Positions 37,772 through 46,505 of a stretch of DNA of 64,000 nucleotides are shown here, piece by piece (the stretch's first letter is position 1; each line of letters opens with the position of its first letter). A model generated the notes under the pieces. It saw only the letters and a list, made by a program, of their open reading frames with translations, was not told the DNA's origin and did not search any database. The position numbers and the translations under genes are program-made. Source of the stretch: Opitutaceae bacterium EW11. GTDB lineage: Bacteria; Verrucomicrobiota; Verrucomicrobiia; Opitutales; Opitutaceae. The stretch is taken from NCBI GenBank assembly GCA_003054665.1, contig QAYY01000008.1:187906-251905 (forward strand), given 5' to 3'.

Positions 37772-38953
37772 TCAGGTCCCGACCGAGAAGAGCGAGCAGC
37801 TGTCGGACGGGGCGTCCGGCGTCTCGCAATTCGGACGGGCGATGACGCCTGCGTAGGGCTCGGGCGAAAAATCGAGATCGCCTGCGGCGCCAAGAAGGTG
37901 CCGGTCGCAGACGGCGAAAAGGCTGGCTTCCGACTGGGCATGCCGCATGTCGCGGAGAAACGCGCCGTCGGGATCGACGCCTTGGCCGACGAAGTTGAGG
38001 AACTTTTTCATCCGGTTCACGTGCGCCTGCTCGGGAATCTCCGAGCTCTGCGTCGCCCGGTAGAGCCGGTCGATGTATTCGCGGACGTCCTGCAGCTTCA
38101 CCCGAGAAAGCGGATGGCCGGAAAACAGCTCCCGGCACTGGCGGAAGACCCAGGGATTGCGGATCGCGTGGCGCCCGATCATCACGCCGGCAGCCCGGGT
38201 CTGGCGGATGACGTCCCTGGCTTTCGGTGCCGAAGTGATGTTGCCGTTGGCCAGCACGGGGCAGCGAACGCGGGCAACGGCCCGGGCGATCTCGTCGTAG
38301 TGCACTTCGCTCCGGTACATCTCCTTCACCGTGCGGCCGTGGACGCTGAGCATGTCCACCCGGTGTTCGTTGACCAAGTCGAGCAGCCGTTCGAAATGTC
38401 GCGTATCTTCGAAGCCGATACGCATCTTGACGGTGAACAGGCCCGGCACCGCGGCGCGCAGGCAGGCGAAAATCTCCGCGACTTTCTCGGGCTCGCGCAG
38501 GAGCCCTCCACCGACATTCTTCTTGTAGACCTTCGGCGCCGGGCAACCGAGGTTGAGGTCGATGCCCGCCACGGGGTGTTTCAGCAGCTCCTCGACCGTG
38601 CGGCTCAGGTGGTGGAGGTCTTCGCCGATGAGCTGGGCGAACACGGGGCGGCCGGTCGTGTTTTCGTCGATCGATCGGAGGATGTGTTTTTCGGGCCGCG
38701 ACTGCGCGTGGACGCGGAAGAACTCGGTGACGAAATAGTCCGGGGCGCCGTAGTGCGCGACGACCCGCATGAAGGCGAGATCCGTCACGTCCTGCATCGG
38801 CGCGAGGGCGGTCAGCGGTTGCCCGGGCACGATCGGCGGCGGGAGCTTGTTGAGCGAAGATGGCGGAGGTGCGACGTGCACGGCGTGGGCTGCTGGAATG
38901 GAGGGCGCGGAGCCCGGGCACAAGCGCGCGCTTCGTTCGCGAGCGTTAGGCAA
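37772..38953 (-). CDS. tRNA-dihydrouridine synthase (Dus family)
   Basis: FMN-dependent reduction of uridines in tRNA. About 393 residues from the ATG at 38953; the conserved barrel starts near residue 45 (L-T-A-L-A-P-M-Q-D-V-T-D-L-A-F). The catalytic Cys is in IDLNLGCPAPKVYKKNVGGG, with VKMRIGFEDT, SVHGRTVKEMY, LANGNITSA and GVMIGRHAIRNPW lining the flavin and tRNA sites. The N-terminal 40 residues are low complexity, and a later start cannot be excluded. Subclass (DusA/B/C) not assigned. Confidence 0.92.
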   Translation of the reverse strand: MPNARERSARLCPGSAPSIPAAHAVHVAPPPSSLNKLPPPIVPGQPLTALAPMQDVTDLAFMRVVAHYGAPDYFVTEFFRVHAQSRPEKHILRSIDENTTGRPVFAQLIGEDLHHLSRTVEELLKHPVAGIDLNLGCPAPKVYKKNVGGGLLREPEKVAEIFACLRAAVPGLFTVKMRIGFEDTRHFERLLDLVNEHRVDMLSVHGRTVKEMYRSEVHYDEIARAVARVRCPVLANGNITSAPKARDVIRQTRAAGVMIGRHAIRNPWVFRQCRELFSGHPLSRVKLQDVREYIDRLYRATQSSEIPEQAHVNRMKKFLNFVGQGVDPDGAFLRDMRHAQSEASLFAVCDRHLLGAAGDLDFSPEPYAGVIARPNCETPDAPSDSCSLFSVGT

Positions 38954-38983
38954 CCGAGGCGGCCGCGGCGCGATCGCCGGGGC

Positions 38984-39466
38984 TTACTGATCCTCTTCGT
39001 CCTCTTCCTCGGAGTCTTCTTCCTCGGACTGCTGTTTCAGCACGCGTTCGAGAATCTCGGTCATGTCCTCGACTGCGTCGAAGACTTTAGTGGCGACGTA
39101 AATCGGGCGCTTGTGCTGCAGGGCGAGCACCGTCGAATCGCTCGGGCGGGCGTCGATCTCGATGATCTTTTTGCCCAGCTCGTTTTCCATCCGGAGGAGA
39201 ATGCGGGCGAAGAACGTGCCCTCGTTGACGTCGTTGACCACGACATAATCGAGCTTCACGCCCAGTCCGAGAAAGATGTGTCCGATCAGGTCATGGGTGA
39301 GCGGGCGGTCCTTTTTGATCCCGTTCAGCGTCATCTGAATCGCGTTCCCGACCGAATGATCGACATAGATGACGAACGTCTTGTCGTCGTTTCCAAGGAA
39401 CACGGCGCATCCGTTGGCGGTGGGCATCACGCCTTTTACGGAGACTTCGACGACGTCGTTTTGCAT
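38984..39466 (-). CDS. DUF151/bifunctional nuclease (BFN) domain protein
   Basis: 160 residues. The DUF151 core (residues 5-135) has DDKTFVIYVDHSVGNAI, THDLIGHIFLGLG, YVVVNDVNEGTFFARI and IDARPSDSTVLAL, the conserved substrate-site motif. The C-terminal 20 residues are almost all Glu/Asp. The family includes plant BFN nucleases and bacterial proteins of uncertain activity. The ATG at 39466 is chosen because upstream in-frame sequence is a repeat-rich spacer. Confidence 0.88.
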   Translation of the reverse strand: MQNDVVEVSVKGVMPTANGCAVFLGNDDKTFVIYVDHSVGNAIQMTLNGIKKDRPLTHDLIGHIFLGLGVKLDYVVVNDVNEGTFFARILLRMENELGKKIIEIDARPSDSTVLALQHKRPIYVATKVFDAVEDMTEILERVLKQQSEEEDSEEEDEEDQ

Positions 39467-39816
39467 GCGGCGAAAGTGACCGGAGGTGAGTGGAATCGCA
39501 AGCGGGGAGGCGTTGTTCGCGGCGCTCCCGCGGCCAGCCGCGCTGCTGCGCGGACAAGTTGGGATCTGGAAGTGGGAAATTGGAAGTTGGTATTTGGGAC
39601 GCGAAGCCGCGACCGCACCAACCACCAATTCCTAACTTCCAACTTCTCCGCGGGGAGCGCGATTTCACTCATGCGAGCCGTTGGACAAGCTCGTCGAATG
39701 CGGTGTCAATCTCCCGCACCTTCTGCGCCAGAGACGGAACGCGTTCTCCGCGCGCCGACCTCCAATTTCCAACTTCGAACATCCAACTTCTCCGCGGCGC
39801 GCCGGGCGCCGCGGCC
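39467..39816. other. 350-bp gene-free spacer with TTCCAACTTC-type repeats
   Basis: Between the DUF151 gene and lpxI. It holds several degenerate runs built on AATTGGAAGTTGG and its complement (39567-39597, 39626-39650, 39761-39790), including two exact copies of CCAACTTCTCCGCGG at 39639-39653 and 39783-39797. A minus-strand reading frame of 37 codons (39669-39782) ends in a helix-like segment V-R-E-I-D-T-A-F-D-E-L-V-Q-R-L-A and could be the remnant of a gene interrupted by the repeats. Confidence 0.6.
39639..39797 (+). repeat. Direct repeat CCAACTTCTCCGCGG (two copies)
   Basis: Identical 15-mers at 39639-39653 and 39783-39797, each preceded by further TTCCAA/AACTTC units. They resemble short dispersed intergenic elements. 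Nothing suggests transposase or attachment-site function. Confidence 0.6.
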
Positions 39817-40677
39817 TCACTCAAACCCCTGCAACGCGATTCCCCACGAGCGCGCTTGGGCGACGACGGCGGGTTTATCGAGGATGATGACGCGGTTCGT
39901 TTCCAGCGCGGCGGCGGCGAGTCCGGCTTCGCGCATCGTTTCCAGCGTGCGCATGCCGAAGACCGGAACGTCGAAGCGATAATCCTGGTTCGCCTTCACG
40001 GTCTTCACGAAAAGGGTGTGGTCGGTCTTGAAGCCGCCAGCGCGACGAAGCATTTCGTCGGTGCCTTCGAACGCCTCGACCGCAAGCACGGTGCCTTTTC
40101 GGACCACAACGCCTTGCCCGATATCGAGCCGAGCGCATTCGCGGGCGATGTGCACCCCGTGATCCACGTAGTCCTGTTCGATCGGGAACCGCCCCCCGGT
40201 CATCGATCCGCGCGTCGCCATGTGCTCGTCGAGGAAGCACCGCGCATCGAGCAACTCGATACCGAGTTTCTGGATCTCGGCCGCGATGGCGCCGAAGATC
40301 GTTTCCGCGTTGCGGCGTTTCAGGGAAAACAGAATGCGCGTGGCCTTCAGGTCCGGGTGCAGGCCGCGAAAGAGTCGTTTCGGCGTGATCTGTCCCGCCA
40401 TCAGCGCGTAGCCGGCGCCGAAGTCTTCCAGTCCGCGCAGCATCTTGCCGAGCTGGCCGACGAGGATGGTTCGCCGATGCTCCTCCTCGAACGAATTTAC
40501 CAGCGCGGGCGGCGTCTCCTCGTGAAACGCGATCAACCGCAGCGGCAGGCCCGCGCGCCGGATCGCCTGGGCGACGAGGATGGGATAGAGCCCCTGGCCC
40601 GCGATGAGGGCGATCGGTTTCTGGGGGTTGAAATTCGAGGGAAGAAACGCGGAGAGCACGGGAAGAGCCTCCTGCAT
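39817..40677 (-). CDS. lpxI: UDP-2,3-diacylglucosamine pyrophosphatase LpxI
   Basis: 286 residues of the LpxI (DUF1009) family. IALIAGQGLYPILVAQAIRR opens the N-domain; VGQLGKMLRGLEDFGA, ALMAGQITPKRLF and the C-terminal GFKTDHTLFVKTVKANQDYR and DVPVFGMRTLETM match. It makes lipid X for lipid A, replacing LpxH, so this organism makes an LPS outer membrane. The ATG at 40677 is chosen; the frame is open 18 codons further. Divergent from the GH27 gene. Confidence 0.92.
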   Translation of the reverse strand: MQEALPVLSAFLPSNFNPQKPIALIAGQGLYPILVAQAIRRAGLPLRLIAFHEETPPALVNSFEEEHRRTILVGQLGKMLRGLEDFGAGYALMAGQITPKRLFRGLHPDLKATRILFSLKRRNAETIFGAIAAEIQKLGIELLDARCFLDEHMATRGSMTGGRFPIEQDYVDHGVHIARECARLDIGQGVVVRKGTVLAVEAFEGTDEMLRRAGGFKTDHTLFVKTVKANQDYRFDVPVFGMRTLETMREAGLAAAALETNRVIILDKPAVVAQARSWGIALQGFE

Positions 40678-40952
40678 GCACGATCCGGTGGCCGAAGCCA
40701 AGCAGGTCGTCGCGCGACCAGATCCGGGCACCGTGCGCGTGGCGTTTCCCGGCTAGCGGGCGAGCCGGAATCCACGAACGTGCGCCTGAACCAACTCGGC
40801 GCCCCAACGCCTCCGAGGGCTTTTCTGAAAATGAGCTGGCGCTTTCCAGTGCAGCTCCTAACGGAAATGGCTCTCAATCCTCCTGCGCCGTATTCTAAAA
40901 TGTGTGCGGTTGTGGCGGACTGGGAACGCATCAACGTCTCGTTCTTATCCCC

Positions 40953-42173
40953 ATGAAAAAATCCCTGCTACTCGCATTATGCTGCCTCTCGGCGACGGGT
41001 TTCGCCCAGAAGTTCGAAGGCCTGGCGCTCACGCCCCCGATGGGCTGGAACAGCTGGAACACCTTTGCCAACAAGATCAACGAGGCGGTTGTTCGAGAGA
41101 CCGCCGATGCGATGGTCAAGAACGGCATGCGGGACGCCGGATACACCTATATCGTGATTGACGATACGTGGTCGCTCCCGGCTCGCGATGCCAACGGCAA
41201 TCTCGTCGCGGATCCGGCGAAGTTCCCGAGTGGCATGAAGGCGCTTGCGGATTACCTGCATTCCCTCGGCTTCAAGTTTGGCATCTACAGCGACGCGGGC
41301 ACGAAGACCTGCGGCGGTTACCCGGGCAGCTGGGGCCATGAATTCCAGGATGCGCGGACTTTTGCGTCCTGGGGCGTCGATTACCTGAAGTACGACTGGT
41401 GCAACACCGGCACGGCGAACGCGAAGGACGCGTATTTGAGGATCCGCGACGCGCTCTACACCGCCGGACGTCCGGTGGTCCTCAGCATGTGCGAGTGGGG
41501 CACGGCCAAACCGTGGGAGTGGGCGGGCGACATCGCGCACCTCTGGCGCACGACGGGCGACATCTATGACTCCTACGACGGCGTGAAGGGTTGGGAGCGC
41601 GGCTGGAAGAAGATTCTCGATCTGCAGTATTCGCTCGTGGAGAACTCGCAGGGACCCGATGGGATTGCGAAGTACGCGGGCCCGGGGCACTGGAATGATC
41701 CGGATATGATGGAAGTCGGCAGCCCGGGCCTGACGTTTGCCGAGGCTCGCGCCCATTTCTCGATGTGGTGCATGATCGCCGCGCCGCTCATGGCGGGTAA
41801 CGACGTGCGGCATATGACCGAGGAGATCCGCGCCGTGTTGACCGACAAGGAAGCGCTGGCGATCAGCCAGGATCCCGCCGGCAAAGAAGGCTATCGCGTG
41901 CTGGCCGAACCGGCGAAGTCGCGCGAAGTTTGGGTGCGCGAGTTGGGCAACGGCGACCTGGCGGTCGCGGTCCTGAATACCGGCTCTGTCGCCGCCGATA
42001 TCGAAGTCGACTGGGAGTACTTCGGCTGGGTGATGAAAGGGGAAACGTACCAGATCCGCGACGTTTGGGCGAAGAAGGCGGCTGGCGACACGAAGAAGGC
42101 CTTCGTCAGCCACATCGATTCGCACGGCGTCACGCTCCTGCGGTTGAGCAAAGTGGCTCTCGCGGCGAAATAA
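40953..42173 (+). CDS. Secreted alpha-galactosidase-like glycoside hydrolase, GH27
   Basis: 406 residues. Signal peptide MKKSLLLALCCLSATGFAQ. The barrel carries LTPPMGWNSWNTFANKI, VIDDTWSLPARD, FGIYSDAGTKTCGG, the nucleophile Asp in VDYLKYDWCN and the acid/base Asp in HWNDPDMMEVG, then the C-terminal beta-sandwich (V-W-V-R-E-L-G-N-G-D-L-A-V-A-V-L). It removes terminal alpha-galactose (some family members act on alpha-GalNAc). It is followed by a terminator. Confidence 0.95.
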   Translation: MKKSLLLALCCLSATGFAQKFEGLALTPPMGWNSWNTFANKINEAVVRETADAMVKNGMRDAGYTYIVIDDTWSLPARDANGNLVADPAKFPSGMKALADYLHSLGFKFGIYSDAGTKTCGGYPGSWGHEFQDARTFASWGVDYLKYDWCNTGTANAKDAYLRIRDALYTAGRPVVLSMCEWGTAKPWEWAGDIAHLWRTTGDIYDSYDGVKGWERGWKKILDLQYSLVENSQGPDGIAKYAGPGHWNDPDMMEVGSPGLTFAEARAHFSMWCMIAAPLMAGNDVRHMTEEIRAVLTDKEALAISQDPAGKEGYRVLAEPAKSREVWVRELGNGDLAVAVLNTGSVAADIEVDWEYFGWVMKGETYQIRDVWAKKAAGDTKKAFVSHIDSHGVTLLRLSKVALAAK

Positions 42174-42202
42174 GTCGCACGCCAAGCGGGCTAGAATCTC
42201 GA

Positions 42203-42235
42203 GCCGCGGTCGAAAGATCGCGGCTTTTCTTTTTT
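42203..42235 (+). terminator. Intrinsic terminator of the GH27 gene
   Basis: Stem GCCGCGGTC/GATCGCGGC (one G-U pair) with GAAA tetraloop, followed by TTTTCTTTTTT. It lies 30 bp past the stop. Confidence 0.88.
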
Positions 42236-42539
42236 GTGCGACGCAGGCGTCCGTGGGAGCTCGATGATTTGATGGCACTTTGCGGGTGCCCACACCCGGC
42301 GGGTTGCGGTGTCGCCCGCGCGGTGAGCACCGTGACCGCACCAGACAGATCGTGCCGAATCGTCGTCAATCTCGCCGGCATCGGATTCCGATGCCGAGGC
42401 GCGGACAGCGCCGCGCCCTCGATCGTGCTGCCCTCCAATAGCCGCTGGCTCGTCGCCATGCACTCCCATCCCTCCGATTCCGACGCGGACTTCCGGCTCT
42501 TTCAGCCCTTCAGTCTTTCAGTCCTTCAGCCCTTCGCCC
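42236..42539. other. 304-bp spacer with CCTTCAG tandem repeats
   Basis: Between the GH27 terminator and the end of the tyrosine-kinase gene. No convincing ORF. Bases 42498-42540 hold tandem degenerate 8-10-mers of the form CTTTCAG/CCTTCAGYC (six units), which end immediately at the kinase stop codon. Confidence 0.55.
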
Positions 42540-44696
42540 TCAAGCCTGCGTCCCGTAGTATTTTTTGTAGCTCCGGTAGTACCGGTAGTTGCTGTAATAC
42601 TCGATCCGCCGCGTCGACATGCCGTTCATCACGATGCCGAGAATCTCGTTCTTTCCGCTCTGGAGAGCACGAATGTAGAGGCGGATGTGTTTCCGGGCGG
42701 CGTGATTGAAACGGCAGACGTACACGACTTCGTCGGTTCGCTCGGCCACGAGCATCGCGTCGGTCACGGCGCCCATCGGGGGCGAGTCGACGACGACGAG
42801 ATCGTATTGGTTCTTCAGCTTCGCGATGAGCTGGCCGAAACGCGGATCCTCGAGCAGCTCTGTCGGAATCTTTGAGCGCCCGCCGGATCGGAGGAGCGAG
42901 AGGTTGTCCTCGAGCTTCACGATTCCGAGCGTCGGGTCGTTGGCGAGGTCGCCTTCCACCTTGCCGCCTTTTTCAAACCACGTGAGCAAGCCCGCCTCGT
43001 TTTCCTTCCCGAAGCGGCGGTGGAGCATGGGACGTCGCAGATCGCAGTCGACGATCAGGGTCGATTTCCCGTGGCGGGCGAAGCTTGCGGCGAGGTTGCA
43101 CGAAACGAGCGTCTTGCCTTCGCCCGGGATGGTGCTCGTCACCAGGATTGCCTTCGGAAAATCCAGCTTCGAATGGATTTTGACCGAGCTGTAGATGCTG
43201 AGGAACGACTCCGTGCCGGGCGCTTCTTCGCTGCGGCGGACCAGGGAGTACTTCTCGTCGTCCTTCAACGAGGAGAGATCGGGCACGATGCCGAGGAGCG
43301 TGACGCCGATGAACGACTCGACGTCCCACGCGCTTTTGATCCGGTCATCGACGATGCTGAGACCGAACGCGACGGCGACGAATACAAGCAGGCCGACAAT
43401 CACGCTGAGCCGGATAACGCGCGTCATGTTCGGCGTGTAGGGCGCCGGCGTCGGGGTGGCGCGGTCGAGCGGCCGGACCGGGATCTTCTCCAGCTTGCTG
43501 CTGGTGGTGGTCTGGCTCAGGCGATCGAGAATCTGGGAGTAGTTGCTCTTCGCGACGGTGGCCTGGTTTTCGAGGCTGCGGAAATCCACGGCGAGGTCGC
43601 GCAGGTGCATCTGCTCCTTTTCGTGGAGCTGGTATTCCTGCTCGAGGCTCTTCTCGTTGGCCCGTGCCTTCTCGAGGCTTGCCTGGAGATCCGCGATGGC
43701 GAGGTCGATGGCGCTGGCGAGCTGGTCCTGGCTCACTTTGATCGCCCGCGCCAGATCCATCATCTTCGGGTGGCGTTCGAAATAGCGTTCGCTCAGGACC
43801 GACTGCTGACGCTGCAGGTCGGCCAGCTGCGTCCGGATCGCCGGAATCGTGCCGTGATTGGCGATCGACGAGATCTGGAGGAGGTCGCGGCCCTCGCGTT
43901 TATACGAGGCGACTTGGTTGACCTGTTCCTCGATGCTCAAGCGCTCGAGCCGGGCCGTCTGGAGCGCGGCATTCACCGATTTCAGGCGGTCGGAAACGAT
44001 GTTCACGCTGTTGTCGAGCGACACGAGGTTGTGCTCCCGCATGTACGACTGGAGTTTCTGGTCCGCGGCCTCCGCCTCCTTGCGCAGCTGTTCGGCCGAG
44101 AGGCGCAGCCGCTCGACCGCGTATTCGTTTTTCCCGCTCACGCTATCGAGCAGGTACTGCATGAACTGGTCGACGGTACGGTTGGCGATGAGCGCGGCCG
44201 CTTCCGGATCCGGATGGGAAACGACGATGCGGATGATGAAACTGTTGCGGACCGACTGGACGCTCGTGCTTCCGAGCATCGATCCGACCCCGGGAAGGGG
44301 ATCGCCGGGTTTTAGGTTCTTCAGGTACGCGCGTTGGATGACCTTCACCTCCTCGGGCGTGAACGACTCCATGACCTTGGTCCGGAGCTTCGTGCTGTTG
44401 AGCACCTGGAGGTAGGTGTTGAGGTCGATGTCGTTGGTCACCGAGAGGTCCACGACCTCCTGGCTGGTCACGATCTTCTCCGGCTTCTCGATCTGCATCG
44501 TCGCCTGGCTCTGGTAGAGCGGTGTCACGCGGGCCTGCAGATAACCGAGGATGACGCCGACGAGGATTCCGATCGGGAGCGCGATCCAGACTCGCTCCCG
44601 GAGAATGATGAGATAGTCGCGCGCCGTGCGGCGTTCGTTGAGAACCTCGCCCTGGGCGGTGTGCAGCGATGGATGTTTCGCCTGAAGGTCGTTCAT
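42540..44696 (-). CDS. Polysaccharide co-polymerase with BY-kinase domain (Wzc/CpsCD-like)
   Basis: 718 residues. N-terminal Wzz domain with TM1 near residue 35 (V-W-I-A-L-P-I-G-I-L-V-G-V-I-L-G), a long periplasmic coiled-coil region (180-400) and TM2 near residue 430. The cytoplasmic tyrosine-kinase domain has Walker A STIPGEGKTLVSCNLA, Walker A' LIVDCDLRRPMLHRR and Walker B LVVVDSPPMGAVTD. The C-terminal tail is a tyrosine cluster (Y-Y-S-N-Y-R-Y-Y-R-S-Y-K-K-Y-Y) for autophosphorylation. It controls chain length and export of exopolysaccharide. Last gene of a four-gene operon. Confidence 0.95.
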   Translation of the reverse strand: MNDLQAKHPSLHTAQGEVLNERRTARDYLIILRERVWIALPIGILVGVILGYLQARVTPLYQSQATMQIEKPEKIVTSQEVVDLSVTNDIDLNTYLQVLNSTKLRTKVMESFTPEEVKVIQRAYLKNLKPGDPLPGVGSMLGSTSVQSVRNSFIIRIVVSHPDPEAAALIANRTVDQFMQYLLDSVSGKNEYAVERLRLSAEQLRKEAEAADQKLQSYMREHNLVSLDNSVNIVSDRLKSVNAALQTARLERLSIEEQVNQVASYKREGRDLLQISSIANHGTIPAIRTQLADLQRQQSVLSERYFERHPKMMDLARAIKVSQDQLASAIDLAIADLQASLEKARANEKSLEQEYQLHEKEQMHLRDLAVDFRSLENQATVAKSNYSQILDRLSQTTTSSKLEKIPVRPLDRATPTPAPYTPNMTRVIRLSVIVGLLVFVAVAFGLSIVDDRIKSAWDVESFIGVTLLGIVPDLSSLKDDEKYSLVRRSEEAPGTESFLSIYSSVKIHSKLDFPKAILVTSTIPGEGKTLVSCNLAASFARHGKSTLIVDCDLRRPMLHRRFGKENEAGLLTWFEKGGKVEGDLANDPTLGIVKLEDNLSLLRSGGRSKIPTELLEDPRFGQLIAKLKNQYDLVVVDSPPMGAVTDAMLVAERTDEVVYVCRFNHAARKHIRLYIRALQSGKNEILGIVMNGMSTRRIEYYSNYRYYRSYKKYYGTQA

Positions 44697-44700
44697 GGCG

Positions 44701-45321
44701 TCAGATGATCCTTTCCGGGACGTACACGATGTCGCCCGGCTGGAGCACGAGGGAGTTGTCGGTGGCTTTGGCGCGGTCCTTGCCCTTCATCAGGCTTTCG
44801 ACGTCGACCGTGAAAACGGACTTTTTACCGTCGGCGGAGATGCGCGTGACCGTGATCGCGGTGCCCTTGGCGGTGTCGGTGAGTCCGCCGGCTTTGGTGA
44901 CGAGATCGAGCACGCTCATGCTGGCCTCGATGGGAAGGGGATAACGCCCGGGATTGCGGACTTTGCCGTCAATCGAGACTTCCCGCGGTGCGTATTCCTC
45001 GATGTTGATCGTCACCTGGGGCTTCTTCAGGTAGCGGCCGTCCCGATACGCCGCTTCGATCGCGCGTTGCGCTTCGCTCACGGTCTTGCCCGCGACCGCG
45101 ACTTCGCCGATCAGCGGCAGGTTCACGCAGCCCTTTGCGTCGACGCGGGCGAACACCGAAAGGTCCTCCTCCTGGTACACGGCGATGCGAAGCCGGTCCG
45201 TGTTGGCGATCGTGTAGGAAGGTCGTGCCGGTGGTGCGTCGTCGGCCCGCAGTCCGACGGCGAGTCCGCCCAGGACGAGCAGAAAAAGGGCGAGCCAGCG
45301 GGAGGGGTAGGGGCGGGTCAT
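44701..45321 (-). CDS. Wza/GumB-like polysaccharide export protein
   Basis: 206 residues with a signal peptide (R-W-L-A-L-F-L-L-V-L-G-G-L-A-V-G-L-R-A). The Poly_export domain is near residues 35-115 (Y-T-I-A-N-T-D-R-L-R-I-A-V-Y-Q-E-E-D-L), followed by one SLBB domain (V-S-I-D-G-K-V-R-N-P-G-R-Y-P-L). It is shorter than E. coli Wza (one SLBB, no C-terminal helix barrel) and has no lipobox, so the outer-membrane pore may be supplied by the beta-barrel protein encoded 7 bp upstream. Start 4 bp from the kinase gene. Confidence 0.92.
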   Translation of the reverse strand: MTRPYPSRWLALFLLVLGGLAVGLRADDAPPARPSYTIANTDRLRIAVYQEEDLSVFARVDAKGCVNLPLIGEVAVAGKTVSEAQRAIEAAYRDGRYLKKPQVTINIEEYAPREVSIDGKVRNPGRYPLPIEASMSVLDLVTKAGGLTDTAKGTAITVTRISADGKKSVFTVDVESLMKGKDRAKATDNSLVLQPGDIVYVPERII

Positions 45322-45328
45322 GGCGGGG

Positions 45329-46471
45329 TCACCAGCGCGAGGAGACGTTTACCGAAATCGTGTGCCGGTCAAAATCCGAAAGGGCGAGCGTCGACCAGTT
45401 CTTGTAGTAGAGGTACGAGAGGCTGACGCGGAGATGCTCGTTGAACGCCCGCGCAACTCCGGCGGAGAACGACGCGAAGTCGTCGTGCCGTCCGCGAGCT
45501 CCCGTATCGAGAAATCGGTAACGTCCGCCGCCGATGCCGGCGAAAGCCGAGGTCTTCGAGTTCATCGCGTACTGCGCCGTCATGCCCAGGCTGGTGGAGT
45601 CGACGCTGGCGTCCGTCGCCACGGTGACGAAGTCCTTGGCCGCCGTCGCGGTCACGGAGAGTCGCGTCGAGACGGTCCACGTGGCGCCGACGGTGGAGGT
45701 TGCGGAGGAGAAGGATTCGTCGGGGGCGCCGCGCCGCTCGACCGAGCGTTGCTGGAGGCCGATGCGGAAGCTGCCGCTGAGCTTCGGCAGGATGCGTCCG
45801 GTGACGCCGACCGTCGCGGAATCGTCGGTGTCGGTCGTGCTGGCCGTCGTGTCGGTGATCCGATGGCGGTAGCCGACGACGAGATCGCGCTGACTGTTGA
45901 GGGCGTAGAGCAGGTCGGCGCCGGCGTTGTACGTATCGATGTCGACCAGGCTGGTGTTCTCCTGGAAATCGCGACGGGAGTAGCCGGCGAGGCCCGAGAT
46001 GGAGTATCGCTCGATCACCGGGTATTTCGCGGTCAGCTCGGCATCGTAGTTCCAGGACTTCGTGCGAAGGTTGATCGCCGTCTCGGCGCGGTTCTCGCGC
46101 CGCACGCCTACGCGCAGCATGCCGGTGGTCCGTCCGGAGTCTTTCGTCAGCTCCGCCTTGAAGTCCGGATTCGCGAAGTTTTCCTCGGTGTGCGACTGGA
46201 AGCGGGAGATCTGGCAGTCGAGCGTCGCGCCGACGCCGAGCATCCCCGCCTTGCGCCGGTATTCGAGTTCGACGTTGCCGTTGTAGGACGTGTCGCCGTC
46301 GCCCTCGGAACTGGCGAAGAGATTCGAGTCGTAGGTCATGCCCGCCGATCCCGTGACGAAGATCTCGTCGTGCCCGTCGTTGAATTTGATCAACGCCAAT
46401 GCGGAAGTGCAGGTCGCAAGGAGCGGGCAGAGAAAAAGGAGAGCCGAGCGCGCAGCGGCGGGAAGCCTCAT
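45329..46471 (-). CDS. Putative outer-membrane beta-barrel protein of the exopolysaccharide operon
   Basis: 380 residues. Signal peptide (A-L-L-F-L-C-P-L-L-A-T-C-T-S-A-L-A). The remainder is alternating hydrophobic/polar strands and ends in Ser-Arg-Trp, the aromatic C-terminus of barrel proteins, resembling the BBP2-type porins found in exopolysaccharide loci. It probably forms the outer-membrane exit channel with the Wza-like protein (inference). Confidence 0.8.
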   Translation of the reverse strand: MRLPAAARSALLFLCPLLATCTSALALIKFNDGHDEIFVTGSAGMTYDSNLFASSEGDGDTSYNGNVELEYRRKAGMLGVGATLDCQISRFQSHTEENFANPDFKAELTKDSGRTTGMLRVGVRRENRAETAINLRTKSWNYDAELTAKYPVIERYSISGLAGYSRRDFQENTSLVDIDTYNAGADLLYALNSQRDLVVGYRHRITDTTASTTDTDDSATVGVTGRILPKLSGSFRIGLQQRSVERRGAPDESFSSATSTVGATWTVSTRLSVTATAAKDFVTVATDASVDSTSLGMTAQYAMNSKTSAFAGIGGGRYRFLDTGARGRHDDFASFSAGVARAFNEHLRVSLSYLYYKNWSTLALSDFDRHTISVNVSSRW

Positions 46472-46505
46472 GGGAGAGATCGAAAAGGCGCGGAGCGGAT
46501 GAATC

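Noticed and set aside
37898..39982. 694-codon plus-strand frame
   Set aside because: Antisense of the Dus and DUF151 genes and the repeat spacer; no recognisable domain.
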